DNA of 20,211 bases from a virus. Where the stretch lies: IMG/VR virus record IMGVR_UViG_3300024243_000103, positions 1 to 20,211 of that record. The stretch is one strand, 5' to 3'. A program made the translations under genes and the position numbers. The notes below the pieces were generated by a model that made no database searches, had not been told where the DNA came from, and worked only from the letters and a program-made list of their open reading frames with translations. Of the stretch, positions 7,501 through 13,594 are shown piece by piece (positions within the stretch are counted from its first letter, which is position 1; the number at the start of each line of letters is the position of its first letter).

Positions 7501-7709
7501 CAATAAACAATAAGAACATAGAAAAATCTGAAGCGATTAGTGAAAGTGAAGAAGTGCTACTCGTCAGAACAGAGTGGAACAAAGCAGTCTGGGATAGCGT
7601 GAAAGCTGAAATTCTAGAGCGAATCTCCAATGGGCAGACTCCAGTTTTAGAAACACACTTACAGCAGTTGGGTCTATTTGAAGTTGTTGAGTTCCTAGCA
7701 ACAGAATAG
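7497..7709 (+). CDS. small acidic protein of unknown function (70 aa)
   Basis: ATG 7497 overlaps the previous stop as ATGA, a classic coupled start, and TAG ends it at 7709. The sequence is acidic and probably helical: SESEEVLLVRTEWNKAVWDS, a helix of Lys/Glu, then LETHLQQLGLFEVVEFLATE. There is no signal peptide or membrane segment. Small proteins encoded right after fibre or adhesin genes are sometimes assembly chaperones, but no motif supports that here. The coupling makes it more likely real than its size alone would. Confidence 0.55.
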   Translation: MTINNKNIEKSEAISESEEVLLVRTEWNKAVWDSVKAEILERISNGQTPVLETHLQQLGLFEVVEFLATE

Positions 7710-7735
7710 ATAGCATAAAATCTGCTCTATTGATG

Positions 7736-7762
7736 TCGTTTAGTTAAAAACGATGTCTTTTA
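7736..7762 (+). terminator. weak hairpin with T tract after the fibre operon
   Basis: TCGTTT (7736-7741) pairs with AAACGA (7748-7753) over a 6-nt loop, and TGTCTTTT follows. The stem is AT-rich and short, so it is weak. It sits between the small gene and the scaffold gene, before a candidate promoter. Confidence 0.35.
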
Positions 7763-7774
7763 CTAGTTACAGTT

Positions 7775-7783
7775 ACTATTTAA
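7775..7783 (+). promoter_or_regulatory. candidate late promoter, ACTATTTAA
   Basis: CTATTTA at 7776-7782 lies 33 nt before the scaffold ATG (7816). It would drive the scaffold and capsid genes as one unit, ending at the terminator near 10780. Confidence 0.5.
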
Positions 7784-7815
7784 TTTGAAAACCATCATCA
7801 TAGGAGTTTTTGTTA

Positions 7816-8970
7816 ATGTCCTCGTTATTAGAACAAGCAATCGTAGACGCCAAGGCGCTGAAGGAAGCCGCAATGAAAAATGCGGAAGCCACAATCATAG
7901 ACAAGTATTCAGAAGAAGTCAAGTCAACCCTCAACCAGCTATTAGAGCAGGATGAGCTTGAAGCCCTTCTCGGTGGAGAAGACGCACCTTCTCCCGACGC
8001 CGAAGCCGCAATGGACGAAGAAGTCGAGAAAGACGAAATCGCTGAGGGCGTCCCTGATGCCTTTACAGAAGATGTCGCAGAACTAGGTGGAGTAAACGAG
8101 GGCGACGACGCCCAAGTAACAATCGACTTTGCAGAGCTTGCTGAAGCTCTCAAGGAACTTCGCGAAGGCGTTGAAGAAGAAGAGACTCTAGACGAGGAAG
8201 AAGAGAAAGAAGAAGAGCCAATGGATGAAGAGTTGGAACTTGATGAAGACTCCATTATGGAAATGGTTGCTTCTATGCTCTCCAATGATCCTTCTGCCGC
8301 AGAAGAAGAGGCTGACGCCGATCAGATGCAAATGGCTGGTCTTGAAGAAGCCGAAGAGGAAGAAGAAGTTATGGAAGAGGGTGAAGACGAAGAGCTTTAC
8401 GAAGAACTCTCCGACGCTCTCCTTGACGCAATCGTAGAAAAACTTACCGTAGACATGGGTGCTTCGCTCTCTGGTTGGGCAGGTCGTTCCTCTGAGGACA
8501 CTAAACACCAGATGGAGCTTGAGTTGGCGAAACGCCGCAGCACCGACATGGAAGAAGAACTAGATGCGCTAAAGCAAGCGCAAGAAGAACTAGTCTTCGA
8601 GAACAAGAAATTAAAAGAAACACTTTCCAACTACCAACAGGTAGTAGGATCCCTTAAGGAGAATGTGCAGGATGTAAATCTTAGTAATGCACGACTCCTT
8701 TACACCAACCGCACGCTAGGAAATACCTCCCTGAATGAGCGACAAAAACAAACAATTGTCGAAGCGATTTCTAAAGCTGGTTCGGTTGAGGAAGCAAGGA
8801 CAATCCACGAGACACTTCAAAGCACAGTGTCGGCTGCTCCTAAGAGCAGACCACAATCACTAAGCGAAGCTATCAACCGTCCAACTTCCATTATCCGTGC
8901 ATCTCGTAAGGAAGAGCCAAAGGCTGATCCGTTTACAACGAGAATGCGTAAACTAGCAGGTATCAATTAA
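7816..8970 (+). CDS. prohead core scaffolding protein, gp22-like (384 aa)
   Basis: Scaffolds of this type form the inner core on which the capsid protein assembles, and in T4 they are then degraded by the prohead protease. Residues 1-45 form a helix (LLEQAIVDAKALKEAAMKNA). About 50-190 is extremely acidic, with runs of Glu and Asp. A coiled coil follows (about 246-285), then the family's conserved region with DVNLSNARLLYTNRTLGN and LNERQKQTIVEAISKAGSVE (about 285-330), and a short basic end (RMRKLAGIN). Several L-x-E sites could be protease targets. I chose ATG 7816, with TAGGAG at 7801-7806; the frame can also be opened by TTG 7810. It is directly followed by the capsid gene. No gp21-type protease gene or portal gene lies in the window. 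Confidence 0.85.
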   Translation: MSSLLEQAIVDAKALKEAAMKNAEATIIDKYSEEVKSTLNQLLEQDELEALLGGEDAPSPDAEAAMDEEVEKDEIAEGVPDAFTEDVAELGGVNEGDDAQVTIDFAELAEALKELREGVEEEETLDEEEEKEEEPMDEELELDEDSIMEMVASMLSNDPSAAEEEADADQMQMAGLEEAEEEEEVMEEGEDEELYEELSDALLDAIVEKLTVDMGASLSGWAGRSSEDTKHQMELELAKRRSTDMEEELDALKQAQEELVFENKKLKETLSNYQQVVGSLKENVQDVNLSNARLLYTNRTLGNTSLNERQKQTIVEAISKAGSVEEARTIHETLQSTVSAAPKSRPQSLSEAINRPTSIIRASRKEEPKADPFTTRMRKLAGIN

Positions 8971-8996
8971 ATCAAATTTAAGGAGGATTTATAATT

Positions 8997-10757
8997 ATGT
9001 CTAGTATTGTACAAAGACTCACCGAGGGTGTAGTCAACCGTGATATGCGTGCCGAGTCCCACGCTCTTCTATCTAAGTGGAAGAAAACTGGTCTTCTAGA
9101 GGGCATCGAGACTGAGCGCAAGCAAAACTCTATGGCTCGTCTACTTGAGAACCAAGCCAAGGAGCTTCTCCGTGAGGCTAACACCATGGCTGGTGGTGAT
9201 GTCGAAGGCTTTGCTGCCGTCGCCTTCCCGATCGTTCGCCGCGTCTTCGCTGGTCTTATCGCCAACGATCTCGTCAGCGTTCAGCCCATGAGCCTCCCCT
9301 CTGGTCTCATCTTCTTCCTCGACTTCACCTTCTCTGGTGATCTTGGAAACGGAACCCCCCAGACCGATCGCTTCGGCAACATCCCCGGTGATTCTATCTA
9401 CGGCACCGACCGAGTTGGTTCACAGATCACTGGTGGCGTCAACCTAGTTGGCGCGCAGGGTCAGGATCTATCTGGTCCTCGCTCTTCTGCTCGTGGTTAT
9501 GCTTACGCAAGCCCCACTGCTTCTGTTACTACTACTGCCGCCACTATTGAAGCCGAGTTCGACCTTGATGGTTCAGAAACCAATGCTCAGCTAAAGCTCA
9601 TTGATTTCGATCCTGATCTTCTTGCTCTTTCTGGTTCTGGCTTCAAGGCACTCGTTATTGATGCCCAGAAAAGTGACTACACCGCCGCTCTATCAGACTT
9701 CAACAACCTGTCTGCTTTTGAGATTGGTGGTGCTGCTCTAAACACTGCCCTTTCTGGTGCGGCTGGTACTGACACCGATTCTACCTACACCCTGGTTCGT
9801 CGTCTAACCAGTGTTGTAGGATCTGATGTTCGCTACGTCGTCACTGCTCTATCTTCTGCGGTTGGTGATGTTACTAGAAACGGCAACCTTGTTGCTCAAG
9901 TCCCGCAGCGCGACCAGTTCGAAGAAGGCACTGGTCTTGGTTCTATCGCTGGTGGTAATGTTGGTTGGGGTCTCGAAGGCAACGCCGACATCCCCGAGAT
10001 CGACATCAAGGTTGACTCTATTGCTGTCACAGCGCAGACCAAGAAGCTCAAGGCTAAGTGGACCCCCGAACTCGGTCAGGACCTCAACGCCTACCACAAC
10101 CTCGACGCCGAGGTTGAGCTTACCAGTCTTCTCTCTGAGCAGATTGCTCTTGAGATCGACCGTGAGATCCTCGCTGACCTCGTAAACGGTGCCACCGCTG
10201 GCACTCGCTACTGGTCACGCGCTCCGGGTCTCTTCGTTGACTCTAACGGTAACGAAATCGGTGCTTCTACTAAGGCTCCCGACTTCACCGGCACCGTCAG
10301 CGAGTGGTACGAGACTCTCGTCGAGACAGTAAACGACGTGTCTGCTCAGATCCATCGCAAGACTCTCCGTGGTGGTGCTAACTTCGTGGTCTGCGGACCC
10401 GAGGTTGCCAACATCCTTGAGTTCACCGCTGGCTTCCGTGCCTCTGTAACTCACGACGATGAGAAGGGCTCTATCGGCGCTCTCAAGGTCGGTTCACTAA
10501 GCAAGAAGTTTGATGTCATCGTTGACCCCTACTTCCTCCGCAACGTGATTCTAATCGGTCGCCGTGGTTCTAGCTTCCTAGAGTCTGGTTATGTCTACGC
10601 ACCTTACGTGCCGCTACAGACCACTCCCACCATCTTTGGACCGGAAGACTTCGTTCCGCGTAAGGGTGTTATGACCCGCTACGCGAAGCAGATGGTCCGT
10701 CCAGATATGTACGGTCTAGTTGTCGTCCGTGGTCTCCTAGGTGAGTCTGGCGCTTGA
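8997..10757 (+). CDS. major capsid protein, gp23-like (586 aa)
   Basis: This is the HK97-fold shell protein of T4-type phages. Signature stretches are KKTGLLEGIE and MARLLENQAKELL (29-58, in the likely cleaved N-terminal region), FPIVRRVFAGLIANDLVSVQ (about 76-95), and QTKKLKAKWTPELGQDLNAY then LDAEVELTSLLSEQIALEID (about 345-390). L-x-E sites near residues 34 and 50 may be prohead protease cuts. T4 gp23 is 521 residues; the extra length lies mainly in a weakly conserved middle part (about 150-320). Codon use is strongly biased to C-ending codons, more than in most neighbours, as expected for the most abundant protein. RBS AAGGAGG lies 12-13 nt before the ATG. TGA is followed by TAG, then a strong terminator. 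Confidence 0.95.
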   Translation: MSSIVQRLTEGVVNRDMRAESHALLSKWKKTGLLEGIETERKQNSMARLLENQAKELLREANTMAGGDVEGFAAVAFPIVRRVFAGLIANDLVSVQPMSLPSGLIFFLDFTFSGDLGNGTPQTDRFGNIPGDSIYGTDRVGSQITGGVNLVGAQGQDLSGPRSSARGYAYASPTASVTTTAATIEAEFDLDGSETNAQLKLIDFDPDLLALSGSGFKALVIDAQKSDYTAALSDFNNLSAFEIGGAALNTALSGAAGTDTDSTYTLVRRLTSVVGSDVRYVVTALSSAVGDVTRNGNLVAQVPQRDQFEEGTGLGSIAGGNVGWGLEGNADIPEIDIKVDSIAVTAQTKKLKAKWTPELGQDLNAYHNLDAEVELTSLLSEQIALEIDREILADLVNGATAGTRYWSRAPGLFVDSNGNEIGASTKAPDFTGTVSEWYETLVETVNDVSAQIHRKTLRGGANFVVCGPEVANILEFTAGFRASVTHDDEKGSIGALKVGSLSKKFDVIVDPYFLRNVILIGRRGSSFLESGYVYAPYVPLQTTPTIFGPEDFVPRKGVMTRYAKQMVRPDMYGLVVVRGLLGESGA

Positions 10758-10778
10758 TAGCAGCTTGACCTAAAACCT

Positions 10779-10810
10779 AAACCCCCTGCTTCGGCAGGGG
10801 GTTTTTGTTT
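10779..10810 (+). terminator. strong rho-independent terminator after the capsid gene
   Basis: CCCCCTGC (10782-10789) pairs with GCAGGGGG (10794-10801) over TTCG, followed by TTTTTGTTT. Flanking A/T pairs extend the stem. Confidence 0.95.
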
Positions 10811-10818
10811 ATGCCCTC

Positions 10819-10827
10819 ACTATTTAC
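10819..10827 (+). promoter_or_regulatory. candidate late promoter, ACTATTTAC
   Basis: CTATTTA at 10820-10826 lies right after the capsid terminator and 22 nt before the neck gene ATG. The following TACGA resembles the bases after the copy at 35-41. Confidence 0.55.
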
Positions 10828-10848
10828 TACGAACAGGAGGCTCTATGA

Positions 10849-12126
10849 ATGCCTACAAACTTACAACCCATCTCACAAACAAGCGCTATCATTCTCTCAC
10901 AGACCGGAACAGCCGGTGATGTAGCAGCCGCCGTCCCTTTTGGAGTCTACAATAGTTCAGATTACTTCTTAAGCGGCGCAGCAAAACAAGTAGACTTTGT
11001 TTACAAAAGATTAGGTGGCGATGTTGTAGACATTGAACTAACAGACTCAAACGTCTATGCTGCCTACGAAGAAGCAGTTCTAGAGTATTCTTACATCCTC
11101 AACATGCATCAAGGCAAAAACATTCTGCCCGATGCTCTCGGCAAGACCACAGGCACATTCGATCACAAAGGTGATTCCTTGTCTGGTCCAGCCGGAACTA
11201 ACCTACAGTATTCCAAAATCACTCTATCTTACGCAAACAAGATAGGAGACGCTGTAGCAACAATGGCTGGATTCGGTGGAACAACTCCAATCTATTCCGC
11301 CTCATTCACAACGGTCAAAAACCAACAAGATTACGATCTTCAATCTATCATCTCTGGCGCGTCCGCAACAGGACTAGACGATGACGGCAATGCTGTGCCT
11401 TATGCTGGAAAAGTTGGAGACTCTAGGGTCATAATTGATAAAGTTTTTTATCGCTCTCCAATCGCTATGTGGCGCTTCTATGGCTACTATGGCGGCGTTG
11501 GTGTCGCAGGCAATGCCTCCACCTACGGACAGTATGCTGACGACTCGTCTTTTGAGATTATTCCAACTTGGCAGAACAAACTACAAGCAATAATGTATGA
11601 AGATGCTCTTTACACAAGAACGTCTCATTACTCATTTGAGATTCTCGACAACAAACTTAGACTCTACCCAACGCCGCGCGGACACGATAACTTTGCTGGC
11701 TATCTCAACCGCATCTGGGTCCGCTTCCGCGTAGCCGATAACTCTTGGGGCGAGACTGGTGATGTAAACACTGGCGTCGAAGGCGTTAACAACATCAACA
11801 CATTACCATTCGACAACATCCCCTACGAGAACATCAACTCTATGGGCAAACAATGGATTCGCAACTATGCTCTCGCTCTCTGTAAGGAGATGCTAGGACA
11901 GATTCGTGGTAAGTTCCAGACAGTTCCAATTCCAGGCGAGTCCGTCACCCTAAACTACTCTGCGCTTCTATCCGAGGCTCAAAAAGAAAAAGACGATCTC
12001 CGTCAGAAACTAACAGACATGTTGAAAGAGATCGAATACACAGAACTCTCCAAGAAAGAGCAAGAGAAGGTCACGGCAGCAGAAGAAACTCTTCGTCGCT
12101 CTCCGCTACCCATCTTTGTAGGATAA
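10849..12126 (+). CDS. neck / head completion protein, gp13-like (425 aa)
   Basis: In T4, gp13 forms part of the neck that closes the filled head and joins the tail. Support here is the segment at 48-80 (VDFVYKRLGGDVVDIELTDS, then NVYAAYEEAVLEY), which matches the N-terminal pattern of gp13 (rank-LG-P-V-INVEL and a following helix), and the C-terminal part GKQWIRNYALALCKEMLGQI then GKFQTVPIPGESVTLN, followed by a charged helix. It is longer than T4 gp13 (309 aa), with an aromatic middle region (MWRFYGYYGG). ATG 10849 is preceded by AGGAGG (10835-10840) at 8 nt. A second ATG at 10845 is in another frame and leads only to a short ORF. gp14- and gp15-like genes follow at once. Confidence 0.65.
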   Translation: MPTNLQPISQTSAIILSQTGTAGDVAAAVPFGVYNSSDYFLSGAAKQVDFVYKRLGGDVVDIELTDSNVYAAYEEAVLEYSYILNMHQGKNILPDALGKTTGTFDHKGDSLSGPAGTNLQYSKITLSYANKIGDAVATMAGFGGTTPIYSASFTTVKNQQDYDLQSIISGASATGLDDDGNAVPYAGKVGDSRVIIDKVFYRSPIAMWRFYGYYGGVGVAGNASTYGQYADDSSFEIIPTWQNKLQAIMYEDALYTRTSHYSFEILDNKLRLYPTPRGHDNFAGYLNRIWVRFRVADNSWGETGDVNTGVEGVNNINTLPFDNIPYENINSMGKQWIRNYALALCKEMLGQIRGKFQTVPIPGESVTLNYSALLSEAQKEKDDLRQKLTDMLKEIEYTELSKKEQEKVTAAEETLRRSPLPIFVG

Positions 12127-12130
12127 TTAA

Positions 12131-12622
12131 ATGTCAGATAACGAATGGTCCAGACCAGCATCACCTCCTCCTCCACTCTTTCTTGGTAAGAAGGAACGAG
12201 ATCTTGTAAAGCAAGTTAATGATGAACTGGTAGAGAAAGTTATTGGACAACAGATCCTTTACTATCCTATCGATCTTGAAGCAACAAACTTTCACGAACT
12301 TTATGGTGAGGCAGTAGAGAAAACCTATTTACCACCTGTAAGGGTTTATGCCCTAGTTAAGTTTGACGAAGACAACACTTCTTATCTAGATTCAGTAGGA
12401 GTGGATAATGTCTCAAAGATCACCGTCCACTTCCACAAGCGCAGACTTACAGAAGACCAAAATCTATTTGTCCGCGAGGGAGACTTTGTTCTCTATGGAG
12501 ATCTCTACTATGAGATTATGGGCTTATCTTCTGCAAGAAGATTGTTCGGTCAAGTAAACCAAACATTTGAAATCTCTGCTACATGCAAGAGAGCACGCAA
12601 GGGACTATTCGATGCTACCTGA
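12131..12622 (+). CDS. neck protein, gp14-like (163 aa)
   Basis: The pattern fits a short version of T4 gp14 (256 aa): QQILYYPIDLEATNFHELYG (41-60) corresponds to the gp14 stretch where a Y-Y-x-P strand is followed by a GED-like site, then YLDSVG, KITVHFHKRRL (96-106) and REGDFVLYGDLYYEI (115-129). The N-terminus has a short Pro-rich run (SPPPPL). Only a weak RBS precedes the ATG, which lies 4 nt after the previous stop, so translation is likely coupled. TGA is followed by TAA, and the next gene starts inside this one. The assignment rests on pattern and position between gp13- and gp15-like genes, not on strong identity. Confidence 0.55.
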   Translation: MSDNEWSRPASPPPPLFLGKKERDLVKQVNDELVEKVIGQQILYYPIDLEATNFHELYGEAVEKTYLPPVRVYALVKFDEDNTSYLDSVGVDNVSKITVHFHKRRLTEDQNLFVREGDFVLYGDLYYEIMGLSSARRLFGQVNQTFEISATCKRARKGLFDAT

Positions 12623-13499
12623 TAACTTTGATTTTGCACAACTACCAGAAGACAAGAAAGACTTCACTCTACAAGAGATAGGAATGCTAGGTTCTCGCAT
12701 AGAGGACATAGACTATGCGATGATGTCTTGGATTAAAGAAGATCTGGATCTCTCCACAACAACAAATGAAGGCTACAAGCGTGTGCCTGTTTTGTGGCAG
12801 ACCCCCGAGCGAGCATTTCAAATCAAGAAGAACAGAGATCTTAGAGAGCCCGACGATCATAGCTCTGGTGCTATCACTCTTCCCGTGGTTACAGTCGAGA
12901 GAACAGCAATAACAAAAGATCCTTCAAGAAAGGGGGGCTATCAGGCACAGATTTTCTCTAACAAAAGAAATGGCAGAACAGGTCGAATGACTATTGCCAA
13001 GAGAATCAAACAAGATAAGACTCGCAACTTCGCTGTAGTAAGTAACACGCGCACAAACACATCAGGGGATAGACAGAAATACTTCCCGAGAGTAAACAAA
13101 AAGGTTGTTATTGAGACTTTGTCTATCCCTATTCCCATCTACGTCAATCTTGATTACAAGATAATAGTCAAGACCGAATACCAACAACAAATGAATGATC
13201 TAACCCAACCTTTTATGACGAGAACAGGTCAAATAAACTCTTTCATAATGCGTAGAAATGGTCATCTTTACGAGGCTTTCATCGACCAAGGGTTTAGCCA
13301 AAGTAACAACGTAGCTAATCTAGGAGAGGACGAAAGACAATTTACAAGTGAAGTGAGCATCAAAGTTCTCGGCTATTTAATCGGCGAAGGTAATAGCGAC
13401 GACAGACCTATTGTTACCAAAGAAGAAAGCGTAGTAGAAATAACCTATCCGCGAGAAACAGTTGTCCCAGCAGGTAGTGATAACTTTTTAATGGACTAG
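12612..13499 (+). CDS. tail completion / sheath terminator protein, gp15-like (295 aa)
   Basis: T4 gp15 (272 aa) caps the tail tube and sheath and joins tail to head. The features fit: KRVPVLWQTPERAF (56-69, like the gp15 RVPITY region), ITLPVVTVERT (88-98, like ETILPRINL), ETLSIPIPIYVNLDYKIIVK (168-187) with TEYQQQMNDLTQPFM, and the late beta segment EVSIKVLGYLIGEG (247-260). I chose ATG 12612, which overlaps the previous gene by 11 nt and has AAGGGA (12599-12604) upstream. The longer reading from TTG 12567 would overlap far more and has no RBS. The position just before the sheath gene supports the call. Residues 120-160 are basic and probably surface-exposed. Confidence 0.65.
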   Translation: MLPDNFDFAQLPEDKKDFTLQEIGMLGSRIEDIDYAMMSWIKEDLDLSTTTNEGYKRVPVLWQTPERAFQIKKNRDLREPDDHSSGAITLPVVTVERTAITKDPSRKGGYQAQIFSNKRNGRTGRMTIAKRIKQDKTRNFAVVSNTRTNTSGDRQKYFPRVNKKVVIETLSIPIPIYVNLDYKIIVKTEYQQQMNDLTQPFMTRTGQINSFIMRRNGHLYEAFIDQGFSQSNNVANLGEDERQFTSEVSIKVLGYLIGEGNSDDRPIVTKEESVVEITYPRETVVPAGSDNFLMD

Positions 13500-13531
13500 A
13501 CACATCCTGAAGTGTTTTGGGTTTCAACACT

Positions 13532-13540
13532 ACTATTTAA
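13532..13540 (+). promoter_or_regulatory. candidate late promoter, ACTATTTAA
   Basis: CTATTTA at 13533-13539 lies 55 nt before the sheath ATG. AGTGTT (13511-13516) and AACACT (13526-13531) form a possible weak hairpin just ahead of it. Confidence 0.45.
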
Positions 13541-13553
13541 ACTATGATTAGCG

Positions 13554-13576
13554 ATGCTATCTAGCATTATTTTTAC
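13554..13576 (+). other. short hairpin and T-rich stretch in the sheath gene leader
   Basis: ATGCT (13554-13558) pairs with AGCAT (13563-13567) over ATCT, followed by TATTTTTA. It lies downstream of the candidate promoter. It could be a leader structure or a weak terminator from the previous gene. Confidence 0.3.
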
Positions 13577-13594
13577 AAAAGAGAGGTTTCTAGA

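Noticed and set aside
7776-8285. A Ser-rich minus-strand open frame opposite the scaffold gene
   Set aside because: It results from the Glu/Asp-rich scaffold codons read backwards; there is no sensible start and all evidence supports the + strand gene.
10845-10919. ATG 10845 just before the gp13-like start
   Set aside because: It is in another frame, only 4 nt after AGGAGG, and stops after about 24 codons. ATG 10849 has the better spacing.
12567-12611. TTG 12567 as start of the gp15-like gene
   Set aside because: It has no RBS and lies deep in the previous gene; ATG 12612 has AAGGGA and only an 11-nt overlap.
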